Part shown: one piece after another, positions 32,199 to 40,159 of the stretch
Numbering within the stretch: the first letter of the stretch is position 1
How the letters are laid out: each line of letters starts with the position of its first letter
NCBI RefSeq assembly: GCF_018069565.1
Contig: NZ_JAGPNL010000001.1
Location: 1,054,001-1,118,000, forward strand
Direction of reading: 5' to 3'
Origin: Streptomyces tagetis
Lineage (GTDB): Bacteria > Actinomycetota > Actinomycetes > Streptomycetales > Streptomycetaceae
Length of the DNA: 64,000 nt
Translations under genes and position numbers: made by a program
Notes under the pieces: model-generated
Told to the model about the DNA's origin: nothing
Seen by the model: the letters and a program-made list of their open reading frames with translations, nothing else
The model's database searches: none

Positions 32199-32647
32199 GA
32201 AAGCAGCCTCCCTGTGTGGGTCCGGACCACAGTCAACTACGGGTGGGGGGTATGGGGCAAAACGGGACTGAACACCGTTGTCATTCCCCTGACCTGCGGA
32301 AATGTCCTCGCAGATCAGCGCGTTGCGGGCGGGCCCCCGGGCAGGGCCGGGCCGGTGCCGCGGACGGCCCCGTTCCGGCGTACCTGACACCGTGTGAGCG
32401 GGTGGCGACCCTGTGCGATGTCCTCGATGCCCGATCTGCGCGGACGGTTTGTGGGCCGGGCCCCCGATCCCCGATGATGATCGCGGCGAAGGCGGGCGCA
32501 CACCGTGTCGACCAGCCGTCGAACGGGCGGTGAACACGCTGTTCCGAGCATCCGATAGCCTCTGCCGACATGTCGCCCGGGTGCCCCCGGCACGGGCGCC
32601 CACCATGCACAGGCCCGGCCCCGCCGGTACCCAGGGAGTGAGTTCGG
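32199..32647. other. Divergent promoter region, CDF transporter / CDP-polyol cluster
   Basis: 449 bases. Near the transporter, CTACGGGTGGGGGGTAT (32237-32253) is a G-tract flanked by TAC/GTA-like sequences, reminiscent of CsoR/RcnR metal-sensor sites but only a partial match. The rest should contain the promoter of the CDP-alcohol cluster. No small gene could be supported. Confidence 0.4.
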
Positions 32648-34546
32648 TTGCCGACCGCCATCCTCACCGGTCAGCCGGTGCCCGGTTCGTCGATCGAGAG
32701 CGAACTGCGGTCCCTCGGCTTCGACGTGCGCTCCGCCCCCGACACCGCCGGCGCCGAGACCCTGCTGGCCCGGGTGCCGGCCGGTGACCGCGTCGCCGTG
32801 GTCGACGCCCGCTTCGTCGGCCACCCGCACGCCCTGCGCCTCGGCCTGACCGACCCCCGCTTCCCGCTCGCCGCGATCCCCGGTGCCGTCACCGCGCGCC
32901 CCGAGGCCCGCCAGGACCTCACCCGCGCCATGGCCCGCGAGAACTCCGCCTGCGGCGCGGCCCCGGCCACCCCCGCCACGCCCGTCTCGCCGGCCACCCC
33001 GGCCGCCCCCGCCCCGGCCGGCCAGGGCGCCGGCGACGGAGCGGGAGCCGGAGCCGAGGGGCTCGCCGACCGCATCGCCACCGCCCTGGACGCCGACGGC
33101 GCCGAGGTGTACCGGCCCGACCTCGGCAGCCTCGTCGCCGCCGTCCCCGCCGACCCGCAGTCCCGCAACGAGGCCCGGCAGGCGGTGGCCGGCGTCGACG
33201 ACGAGGCCGTCCGCCTCAAGTCCGCGGTCAAGGCCCGCGACGGCTTCTTCACCACCTTCTGCATCAGCCCGTACTCCCGCTACCTCGCCCGCTGGTGCGC
33301 CCACCGGGGGCTGACCCCCAACCAGGTCACCACCGCCTCCCTCGTCACCGCGCTGATAGCGGCGGGCTGCGCGGCCACCGGGACCCGGGGCGGTTTCGTC
33401 GCCGCCGGCGTCCTGCTGATCGCCTCCTTCGTCCTGGACTGCACCGACGGGCAGCTCGCCCGCTACTCCCTCCAGTACTCCACCCTCGGCGCCTGGCTGG
33501 ACGCCACCTTCGACCGCGCCAAGGAGTACGCCTACTACGCGGGCCTCGCCCTCGGCGCGGCCCGGGGCGGCGACGACGTCTGGGCGCTCGCCCTCGGCGC
33601 GATGGTCCTGCAGACCTGCCGGCACGTCGTGGACTTCTCCTTCAACGAGGCCAACCACGACGCCACCGGCAACACCAGCCCCACCGCCGCCCTCTCCGGC
33701 CGGCTCGACAGCGTCGGCTGGACGGTCTGGGTGCGCCGCATGATCGTCCTGCCCATCGGCGAACGCTGGGCCATGATCGCGGTCCTCACCGCGGTCACCA
33801 CCCCCCGGATCACCCTCGTCGTGCTGCTCGTCGGCTGCGCCTTCGCCGCCACGTACACCACCGCCGGCCGCGTCCTGCGCTCGCTGACCCGCAAGGCCAC
33901 CCGCACCGACCGCGCGGCGACCGCGCTGGCCGACCTCGCGGACTCCGGCCCGCTCGCCGGCGCCGTCGCCCGGCCGCTGCGGGAGCGCGCCCGCCGGCTG
34001 CCCGGATTCACCGCCCCCGCCGCCGCGCTGCTCGGCGCCGCGGCCGTGGTCGCCACCGCCGCGCTCACCGGCTTCGGCGGCCCCTGGCCGCTGCTCGCCG
34101 CGCTCCTGTACACCGCGGCCTCCGGACTCGCCGTCGCCCGCCCCCTCAAGGGCTCCCTCGACTGGCTCGTCCCCCCCTTCTTCCGCGCCGCCGAGTACGG
34201 CACCGTCCTCGCCCTGGCCGTCCGCGCGGACGTGCCCGGAGCGCTGCCGGCGGCATTCGGGCTGGTCGCGGCGGTCGCCTACCATCACTACGACACGGTC
34301 TACCGCATCCGCGGCAACGCGGGTGCGCCGCCGCACTGGCTGGTGCGGGCGATCGGGGGGCACGAGGGCCGCACGCTGCTGATCACCGCGCTCGCCGCGC
34401 TGCTCACCGCCTCCCAGTTCACGGACGCGCTCACGGTCCTCGCCGTGGCCGTCGCCCTCGTGGTGCTCGCCGAGAGCATCCGCTTCTGGGTCGCCGCCCA
34501 CCGGGCCGGCGCACCCGCCGTACACGACGAAGGAGAACCCGCATGA
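32648..34546 (+). CDS. CDP-alcohol phosphatidyltransferase with degenerate N-terminal domain (DUF5941 type)
   Basis: 632 residues from TTG 32648 (GGGAG about nine bases upstream). The N-terminal 190 residues have a nucleotidyltransferase-like alternation but lack a GxGxR-type nucleotide motif, and contain an Ala/Pro-rich linker (100-145). The segment KARDGFFTTFCISPYSRYLA, then LTPNQVTT leads into the membrane catalytic domain, with the CDP-alcohol signature DCTDGQLARYSLQYSTLGAWLDATFDR. Several further helices follow. This order matches bifunctional inositol-phosphate cytidylyltransferase/phosphotransferases from thermophiles, with the first half seemingly inactive. It would transfer a phospho-alcohol from a CDP-alcohol to an acceptor in the membrane. 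It overlaps the next gene by four bases. Confidence 0.85.
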   Translation: MPTAILTGQPVPGSSIESELRSLGFDVRSAPDTAGAETLLARVPAGDRVAVVDARFVGHPHALRLGLTDPRFPLAAIPGAVTARPEARQDLTRAMARENSACGAAPATPATPVSPATPAAPAPAGQGAGDGAGAGAEGLADRIATALDADGAEVYRPDLGSLVAAVPADPQSRNEARQAVAGVDDEAVRLKSAVKARDGFFTTFCISPYSRYLARWCAHRGLTPNQVTTASLVTALIAAGCAATGTRGGFVAAGVLLIASFVLDCTDGQLARYSLQYSTLGAWLDATFDRAKEYAYYAGLALGAARGGDDVWALALGAMVLQTCRHVVDFSFNEANHDATGNTSPTAALSGRLDSVGWTVWVRRMIVLPIGERWAMIAVLTAVTTPRITLVVLLVGCAFAATYTTAGRVLRSLTRKATRTDRAATALADLADSGPLAGAVARPLRERARRLPGFTAPAAALLGAAAVVATAALTGFGGPWPLLAALLYTAASGLAVARPLKGSLDWLVPPFFRAAEYGTVLALAVRADVPGALPAAFGLVAAVAYHHYDTVYRIRGNAGAPPHWLVRAIGGHEGRTLLITALAALLTASQFTDALTVLAVAVALVVLAESIRFWVAAHRAGAPAVHDEGEPA

Positions 34547-35295
34547 TCGGCCTTGTGCTGGCGGCCGGCGCCGGCCGGCGTCTGCGCCCCTACACCGACA
34601 CCCTGCCCAAGGCACTGGTGCCGGTCGGCCCCGCGGGCGACGAGGAGGGCATCACCGTCCTCGACCTGACCCTGGGCAACTTCGCCGAGGTCGGGCTCAC
34701 CGAGGTCGGGATCATCGTCGGCTACCGCAAGGAGGCCGTCTACGAGCGCCGGGAGGCCCTGGAGCGCAAGTACGGCCTCAAGATCACGCTGATCGACAAC
34801 GACAAGGCCGAGGAGTGGAACAACGCCTACTCCCTGTGGTGCGGCCGCGACGCCCTCAAGGACGGCGTGATCCTCGCCAACGGCGACACCGTCCACCCGG
34901 TCTCCGTCGAGAAGACGCTGCTGGCCGCCCGCGGTGACGGCAAGAAGATCATCCTCGCGCTGGACACCGTGAAGTCCCTGGCCGACGAGGAGATGAAGGT
35001 CGTCGTCGAGCCCGGCAAGGGCGTCCGGCGGATCACCAAGCTGATGGACCCGGCCGAGGCGAGCGGCGAGTACATCGGCGTCACCCTCATCGAGGGCGAG
35101 GCCGCGGCCGACCTGGCCGACGCGCTGAAGACCACCTTCGAGCGCGACCCGCAGCTCTACTACGAGGACGGCTACCAGGAGCTGGTCGACCGCGGCTTCA
35201 CCATCGACGTGGCCCCCATCGGCGACATCAAGTGGGTCGAGATCGACAACCACGACGACCTCGCCAAGGGCAGGGAGATCGCGTGCCTGTACTGA
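34543..35295 (+). CDS. LicC-like sugar/alcohol-phosphate cytidylyltransferase
   Basis: 250 residues from ATG 34543. Nucleotidyltransferase fold with an intact nucleotide motif (LVLAAGAGRRLRPYTDTLPKALVPVG), a metal-binding NGDTVHP, an EWNNAYSLW segment and a C-terminal VEIDNHDDLAKG, which is the pattern of the phosphocholine cytidylyltransferase family. It would make a CDP-activated alcohol from CTP and a phospho-alcohol. The adjacent dehydrogenase suggests glycerol 1-phosphate or a related polyol phosphate as substrate, rather than choline. It overlaps neighbours on both sides (4 and 13 bases). Confidence 0.88.
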   Translation: MIGLVLAAGAGRRLRPYTDTLPKALVPVGPAGDEEGITVLDLTLGNFAEVGLTEVGIIVGYRKEAVYERREALERKYGLKITLIDNDKAEEWNNAYSLWCGRDALKDGVILANGDTVHPVSVEKTLLAARGDGKKIILALDTVKSLADEEMKVVVEPGKGVRRITKLMDPAEASGEYIGVTLIEGEAAADLADALKTTFERDPQLYYEDGYQELVDRGFTIDVAPIGDIKWVEIDNHDDLAKGREIACLY

Positions 35296-36344
35296 CCCGG
35301 CTCATCCCCTCGCCGGTCGTCGTGGACATCCGCGCGGGTGCCATCGACGACCTGGGCTGCGTCCTCGCCGACGAGCGGATCTCCCACTCGGGCAAGCTCG
35401 CCGTCGCCGTCAGCGGCGGCTCCGGGGCTCGGCTGCGCGAGCGGGTCGCCCCGTCCCTGCCCGGCGCCGACTGGTTCGAGGTCGGCGGCGGCACCCTGGA
35501 CGACGCGATCCGGCTGGCCGGCGACATGAAGCGCGGTCACTACGACGCGGTCGTCGGCCTCGGCGGCGGCAAGATCATCGACTGTGCCAAGTTCGCCGCC
35601 GCCCGGGTCGGGCTGCCGCTGGTCGCCGTGCCGACCAACCTGGCGCACGACGGGCTCTGCTCGCCGGTCGCCACCCTGGACAACGACGCGGGCCGTGGCT
35701 CCTACGGCGTGCCCAACCCGATCGCGGTCGTCATCGACCTGGACGTCATCCGCCAGGCCCCGGTGCGCTACGTCCGGGCCGGCATCGGCGACGCCGTCTC
35801 CAACATCTCCGCCATCGCCGACTGGGAACTGGCCAACCGGGTCAAGGGCGAGCGCATCGACGGCCTCGCCGCCGCGATGGCCCGCCAGGCCGGCGAGGCG
35901 GTCCTCCGCCACCCCGGCACCGTCGAGGACAACGACTTCCTCCAGGTGCTCGCCGAGGGCCTGGTGCTCACCGGCATCGCCATGTCGGTCTCCGGGGACT
36001 CCCGGCCCGCCTCCGGCGCCTGCCACGAGATCAACCACGCCTTCGACCTGCTCTTCCCGCAGCGCGCGGCGGCCCACGGCGAACAGTGCGGACTGGGGGC
36101 GGCCTTCGCCATGTACCTGCGCGGAGCCCACGAGGAGTCGGCGTACATGGCCACCGTGCTGCGCCGCCACGGGCTCCCGGTGCTGCCGCAGGACATCGGC
36201 TTCAGCACGGAGGAGTTCGTCCGGGCCGTCGAGTTCGCCCCGCAGACCCGGCCCGGCCGCTACACGATCCTCGAACACCTCGACCTCAAGACCGACCAGA
36301 TCAAGGACCTGTACGCGGACTATGTCAAGGCCATCGGTAGCTGA
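35283..36344 (+). CDS. Glycerol-1-phosphate dehydrogenase-like (AraM/EgsA family) enzyme
   Basis: 353 residues from GTG 35283, within the end of the cytidylyltransferase gene. Iron-containing alcohol dehydrogenase superfamily, G1P dehydrogenase branch: VVGLGGGKIIDCAKFAA (NAD(P) binding), VPTNLAHDGLCSPVATL (Asp metal ligand), ACHEINHAFDLL and AAHGEQCGLG (His ligands). The archaeal and B. subtilis enzymes reduce dihydroxyacetone phosphate to sn-glycerol 1-phosphate, the mirror image of the bacterial lipid backbone. A different ketose or aldose phosphate is possible. Its place between a cytidylyltransferase and a CDP-alcohol phosphotransferase suggests it supplies the polyol phosphate. It overlaps the next gene by 23 bases. 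Confidence 0.85.
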   Translation: MPVLTRLIPSPVVVDIRAGAIDDLGCVLADERISHSGKLAVAVSGGSGARLRERVAPSLPGADWFEVGGGTLDDAIRLAGDMKRGHYDAVVGLGGGKIIDCAKFAAARVGLPLVAVPTNLAHDGLCSPVATLDNDAGRGSYGVPNPIAVVIDLDVIRQAPVRYVRAGIGDAVSNISAIADWELANRVKGERIDGLAAAMARQAGEAVLRHPGTVEDNDFLQVLAEGLVLTGIAMSVSGDSRPASGACHEINHAFDLLFPQRAAAHGEQCGLGAAFAMYLRGAHEESAYMATVLRRHGLPVLPQDIGFSTEEFVRAVEFAPQTRPGRYTILEHLDLKTDQIKDLYADYVKAIGS

Positions 36345-37101
36345 ACTACGCCCGGTCGTCCATCCCCCGGGGATCAAGGACCGGCGCAGCGGTGAGCACT
36401 GGGCGGGGCGCCTCTACATGCGCGAGGTCTCGCTGCGGATCGACCGCTACCTGGTGAACACCCGGGTCACGCCCAACCAGCTCACGTACCTGATGACCGT
36501 CTGCGGCGTGCTGGCGTGCCCGGCGCTGCTGGTGCCGGGCATCCCGGGCGCCGTGCTCGGTGTCGTGGCCGTCCAGCTCTACCTGCTGCTGGACTGCGTC
36601 GACGGCGAGGTCGCGCGCTGGAAGAAGCAGTACTCGCTCGGCGGCGTCTACCTGGACCGGGTCGGCGCCTACCTGACCGACGCCGCGGTCCTGGTCGGGC
36701 TCGGCCTGCGCGCCGCCGACCTCTGGGGCGGCGGGCGGATCGACTGGCTGTGGGCCTTCCTCGGGACCCTGGCCGCGCTCGGGGCGATCCTGATCAAGGC
36801 GGAGACGGACCTGGTCGGCGTCGCCCGGCACCAGGCGGGGCTCGCCCCGGTGCAGGAGGCCGCCTCCGTGCCGCGGTCCTCCGGGATGGCGCTGGCCCGC
36901 AGGGCCGCCGCCGCGCTCCGCTTCCACCGGCTGATCCTCGGCATCGAGGCGTCCCTGCTGATCCTGCTCCTCGCGGTCGTGGACGCGAGCCGCGGCGACC
37001 TGTTCTTCACCCGCCTCGGCACCGCCGTCCTCGCCGGCATCGCGGTGGTGCAGACCCTGCTGCACCTGGTGTCCGTACTGGCGTCGAGCAGGCTGCGGTG
37101 A
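36322..37101 (+). CDS. CDP-alcohol phosphatidyltransferase (second of cluster)
   Basis: 259 residues from ATG 36322, overlapping the dehydrogenase. Hydrophilic start (VVHPPGIKDRRSGEHWAGRLYM), then VSLRIDRYLVNTRVTPNQLTYLM and the catalytic motif DCVDGEVARWKKQYSLGGVYLDRVGAYLTD, that is DGxxAR-x8-GxxxD-x3-D. Five or six membrane helices follow. It would join a CDP-alcohol to an acceptor in the inner leaflet. Two such enzymes in one operon suggest two successive phosphodiester-forming steps or two acceptors. The head-group and acceptor are unknown. Confidence 0.88.
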   Translation: MSRPSVAELRPVVHPPGIKDRRSGEHWAGRLYMREVSLRIDRYLVNTRVTPNQLTYLMTVCGVLACPALLVPGIPGAVLGVVAVQLYLLLDCVDGEVARWKKQYSLGGVYLDRVGAYLTDAAVLVGLGLRAADLWGGGRIDWLWAFLGTLAALGAILIKAETDLVGVARHQAGLAPVQEAASVPRSSGMALARRAAAALRFHRLILGIEASLLILLLAVVDASRGDLFFTRLGTAVLAGIAVVQTLLHLVSVLASSRLR

Positions 37102-37991
37102 CCGGCGTGGCGGAGTCCCTGACGGTCGGGGCGGTGATCATCACCATGGGCAACCGCCCCGAGGAACTGCGCGCCCTGCTCGACTCGGTCGCCAAGCAGG
37201 ACGGCGGCCACATCGAGGTGGTGGTGGTCGGCAACGGCTCGCCCGTCCCGGAGGTGCCGGCCGGCGTGCGCACCGTCGAGCTGCCCGAGAACCTGGGCAT
37301 CCCCGGGGGGCGCAACGTCGGCATCGAGGCGTTCGGCCCCGGCGGCACCGAGGCCGACATCCTGCTCTTCCTCGACGACGACGGCCTGCTCGCCCGCACC
37401 GACACGGCCGACCTGTGCCGCCGGGCGTTCGCCGAGGACCCGGAGCTGGGCATCATCAGCTTCCGCATCGCCGACCCGGAGACCGGCGAGACCCAGCGCC
37501 GGCACGTGCCGCGGCTGCGCGCCTCCGACCCGATGCGCTCCTCGCGGGTGACCACGTTCCTCGGCGGCGCCAACGCGGTGCGCACCCGGGTCCTCGCGGA
37601 GGTCGGCGGCCTGCCGGACGCCTTCTTCTACGCGCACGAGGAGACCGACCTCGCCTGGCGGGCCCTCGACGCCGGCTGGATGATCGACTACCGGTCGGAC
37701 ATGGTGCTGTACCACCCCACGACCGCGCCCTCGCGGCACGCGGTGTACCACCGCATGGTGGCCCGCAACCGGGTGTGGCTGGCCCGCCGCAACCTGCCCC
37801 TGCCGCTCATCCCGGTCTACCTCGGGGTGTGGCTGCTGCTCACGCTCGTACGGCGTCCCTCCCGCCCGGCGCTCAAGGCGTGGTTCGGCGGCTTCCGCGA
37901 GGGCTGGACCGCCCCCTGCGGCCCGCGTCGGCCGATGAGGTGGCGTACGGTGTGGCGGCTGACCCGGCTGGGCCGGCCCCCCGTGATCTGA
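37098..37991 (+). CDS. Family 2 glycosyltransferase
   Basis: 297 residues from GTG 37098, a GTGA overlap with the preceding gene. GT-A fold: VGAVIITMGNRPEELRALLDS, then VVVVGNGSPVPEVPAG, LPENLGIPGGRNVGIEA, the DxD-like LFLDDDGLLA, and FFYAHEETDLAWRALDAG (catalytic acid region). A C-terminal hydrophobic stretch (about 230-250) could attach it to the membrane. It is close to the rhamnosyl/galactofuranosyl-type group, but donor sugar is not predictable. Context implies it glycosylates the polyol-phosphate product. Confidence 0.9.
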   Translation: MTGVAESLTVGAVIITMGNRPEELRALLDSVAKQDGGHIEVVVVGNGSPVPEVPAGVRTVELPENLGIPGGRNVGIEAFGPGGTEADILLFLDDDGLLARTDTADLCRRAFAEDPELGIISFRIADPETGETQRRHVPRLRASDPMRSSRVTTFLGGANAVRTRVLAEVGGLPDAFFYAHEETDLAWRALDAGWMIDYRSDMVLYHPTTAPSRHAVYHRMVARNRVWLARRNLPLPLIPVYLGVWLLLTLVRRPSRPALKAWFGGFREGWTAPCGPRRPMRWRTVWRLTRLGRPPVI

Positions 37992-38091
37992 CAAGCTCGT
38001 ACCCGAGGGCGTCCGGGCCCGTCCCGGGTCCGCCGGCTTCCGCCGTGCCCCTCCCCGGCCCCCGCATCGACGAAGACGAGAGTTTCCACTA

Positions 38092-39021
38092 GTGAGTGAG
38101 ACAACGCACGACGGCACGGTCGCGGTGACCACGCCCGTGTCGCCCGACGAGGGCCTCACGGCGGCACGGCTCGCCGCCACGTACGGACTGTCCGTGAGCG
38201 GAGCCAGGCCGTCCCTCGTCGGGTACGTCCGTCAGCTCTGGGGACGGCGGCACTTCATCCTCGCCTTCAGCCAGGCGAAGCTGACCGCCCAGTACAGCCA
38301 GGCCAAGCTGGGCCAGCTCTGGCAGGTGGCCACCCCGCTGCTGAACGCGCTCGTCTACTACCTCATCTTCGGCCTGATCCTCAAGGCGGACCGGGGCATG
38401 GGCCGGAGCGTCTACATCCCGTTCCTGGTGACCGGCATCTTCGTCTTCACCTTCACCCAGTCCTCCGCCATGGCGGGCGTGCGGGCCATCTCCGGCAACC
38501 TCGGGCTGGTACGGGCCCTGCACTTCCCGCGCGCCTCGCTGCCGATCTCGTTCTCCCTCCAGCAGCTCCAGCAACTGCTGTTCTCGATGATCGTGCTGTT
38601 CGCGGTGGCCATCGCCTTCGGCAGCTACCCCTCGCCGTCCTGGCTGCTGATCATCCCGATCCTGGCCCTCCAGTTCCTCTTCAACACCGGTCTCGCGCTG
38701 ATCGTGGCGCGGATGGGCGCGAAGACGCCGGACCTGGCACAGCTCATGCCGTTCATCATGCGGACCTGGATGTACGCGTCCGGCGTGATGTTCTCCATCC
38801 CGATCATGCTGGAGGACCGGCCGGGGTGGATCTCCGACGTCCTCCAGTGGAACCCGGCGGCGGTCTACATGGACCTGATGCGCTTCGCGCTGATCGACGG
38901 GTACGGCGGCGGCAACCTGCCGCCGCACGTCTGGGCGCTGGCGCTCGGCTGGGCCGTGCTCGTCGCCGTGGGCGGCTTCGTGTACTTCTGGAAGGCTGAG
39001 GAGAGGTACGGCCGTGGCTGA
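38092..39021 (+). CDS. ABC-2 type polysaccharide/teichoic-acid exporter permease (Wzm/TagG-like)
   Basis: 309 residues from GTG 38092, 100 bp after the glycosyltransferase. A cytoplasmic 60-residue N-terminus leads to six predicted helices. The segment LTAQYSQAKLGQLWQVATPLLNALVYYLIFG is typical of ABC-2 permeases for O-antigen and wall teichoic acid, as is the WNPAAVYMDLMRFALIDG loop before the last helix. It should export a lipid-linked glycan or polymer with the next gene's ATPase. The gene overlaps the ATPase gene by eight bases. Confidence 0.92.
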   Translation: MSETTHDGTVAVTTPVSPDEGLTAARLAATYGLSVSGARPSLVGYVRQLWGRRHFILAFSQAKLTAQYSQAKLGQLWQVATPLLNALVYYLIFGLILKADRGMGRSVYIPFLVTGIFVFTFTQSSAMAGVRAISGNLGLVRALHFPRASLPISFSLQQLQQLLFSMIVLFAVAIAFGSYPSPSWLLIIPILALQFLFNTGLALIVARMGAKTPDLAQLMPFIMRTWMYASGVMFSIPIMLEDRPGWISDVLQWNPAAVYMDLMRFALIDGYGGGNLPPHVWALALGWAVLVAVGGFVYFWKAEERYGRG

Positions 39022-39793
39022 GCAGCAGCAGGGCGAGCGGGTGCCGACCGTCATCGCGGACGGCGTGCACATCGTCTACCGCGTCAACGGCGCCAAGACC
39101 GGCAAGGGCAGCGCGACCGCCGCGCTCAGCCGCATCCTCAAGCGGGGCGAGGAGCGGGGCGTGCGCAAGGTGCACGCCGTGCGGGGCGTCTCCTTCATCG
39201 CCTACCGGGGCGAGGCGATCGGCCTGATCGGCTCCAACGGGTCCGGCAAGTCGACGCTGCTGCGGGCCATCGCCGGCCTGCTGCCGGCCGAGAAGGGCCG
39301 GGTCTACACCGACGGCCAGCCCTCCCTGCTCGGCGTGAACGCGGCGCTGATGAACGACCTCACCGGCGAGCGCAACGTCATCCTCGGCGGACTCGCCATG
39401 GGCATGTCCCGCGAGCAGATCAAGGAGCGCTACCAGGGCATCGTCGACTTCTCGGGCATCAACGAGAAGGGCGACTTCATCACCCTGCCGATGCGCACGT
39501 ACTCCTCCGGCATGGCGGCCCGGCTGCGGTTCTCCATCGCCGCCGCGAAGGACCACGACGTCCTCATGATCGACGAGGCGCTCGCCACCGGCGACCGCAA
39601 GTTCCAGACGCGCTCGGAGCGGCGCATCCGCGAACTGCGCGAGGAGGCCGGCACCGTCTTCCTGGTGAGCCACAACAACAAGTCCATCCGCGACACCTGC
39701 AACCGCGTCCTGTGGCTGGAGCGCGGTGAACTGCGCATGGACGGCCCCACGGACGAGGTGCTCAAGGAGTACGAGAAGTTCACGGGCAAGTAG
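39014..39793 (+). CDS. ABC transporter ATPase (Wzt/TagH-like)
   Basis: 259 residues from GTG 39014. A 60-residue leader (including a basic RILKRGEERG) precedes Walker A GSNGSGKST, then LNxAALMNDLTGERN-like VNAALMNDLTGERN, the signature YSSGMAARL and Walker B VLMIDEALATGD with HNNKSIRDTC (H loop). The pattern matches TagH/Wzt/RfbB ATPases; the extra C-terminal glycan-binding domain of some Wzt proteins is absent. It powers export by the overlapping permease. A strong terminator follows. Confidence 0.93.
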   Translation: MAEQQQGERVPTVIADGVHIVYRVNGAKTGKGSATAALSRILKRGEERGVRKVHAVRGVSFIAYRGEAIGLIGSNGSGKSTLLRAIAGLLPAEKGRVYTDGQPSLLGVNAALMNDLTGERNVILGGLAMGMSREQIKERYQGIVDFSGINEKGDFITLPMRTYSSGMAARLRFSIAAAKDHDVLMIDEALATGDRKFQTRSERRIRELREEAGTVFLVSHNNKSIRDTCNRVLWLERGELRMDGPTDEVLKEYEKFTGK

Positions 39794-39807
39794 TCTGACG
39801 ACTCCAG

Positions 39808-39835
39808 GGCCCCGCCGGCCGGCACCGGCGGGGCC
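39808..39835 (+). terminator. Hairpin terminator after the exporter genes
   Basis: Perfect 11-bp inverted repeat GGCCCCGCCGG / CCGGCGGGGCC with a six-base loop, 14 bases after the ATPase stop. It separates this cluster from the hopanoid operon. Confidence 0.8.
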
Positions 39836-40090
39836 GCTCGTCTGCAAAGGAAGCGTCAACTCCTCGCGTACCGGGGAATCTTGGGGCCGAACGGTGTGTT
39901 GTGGTGGGGTGCGGCGCACCCCGGCGGCCCCCCGCGGGCCGCACACCGTAAGCTGGACCGGTCCCCAAACGCGGCACATGGGGCGATAACGCCCGGTACC
40001 CCCGACCGGGCCCGCTGTGCGGGCAGTCGGGCGGCGTGTCCGAAATAGTGTGTATTGGGTAGGCAGTGTAGAACGGGAGATGTGACGGCA

Positions 40091-40159
40091 ATGGCTACGG
40101 AAACTCCCCACCTCCGCGAAGCGTGCGCCGTCCCCGTCGTCCCGGGCAGCCGGCGATGA
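40091..40159 (+). CDS. Small leader ORF (22 residues) overlapping hpnC
   Basis: ATG 40091 to TGA 40159, reading MATETPHLREACAVP and a short basic end. A GGGAGA lies ten bases upstream. Its stop overlaps the hpnC start as ATGA, and hpnC itself has no ribosome-binding site at that ATG, so this frame may drive hpnC translation by coupling. Alternatively hpnC begins at GTG 40123 and the ORF is accidental. It is too short for family assignment. Confidence 0.45.
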   Translation: MATETPHLREACAVPVVPGSRR

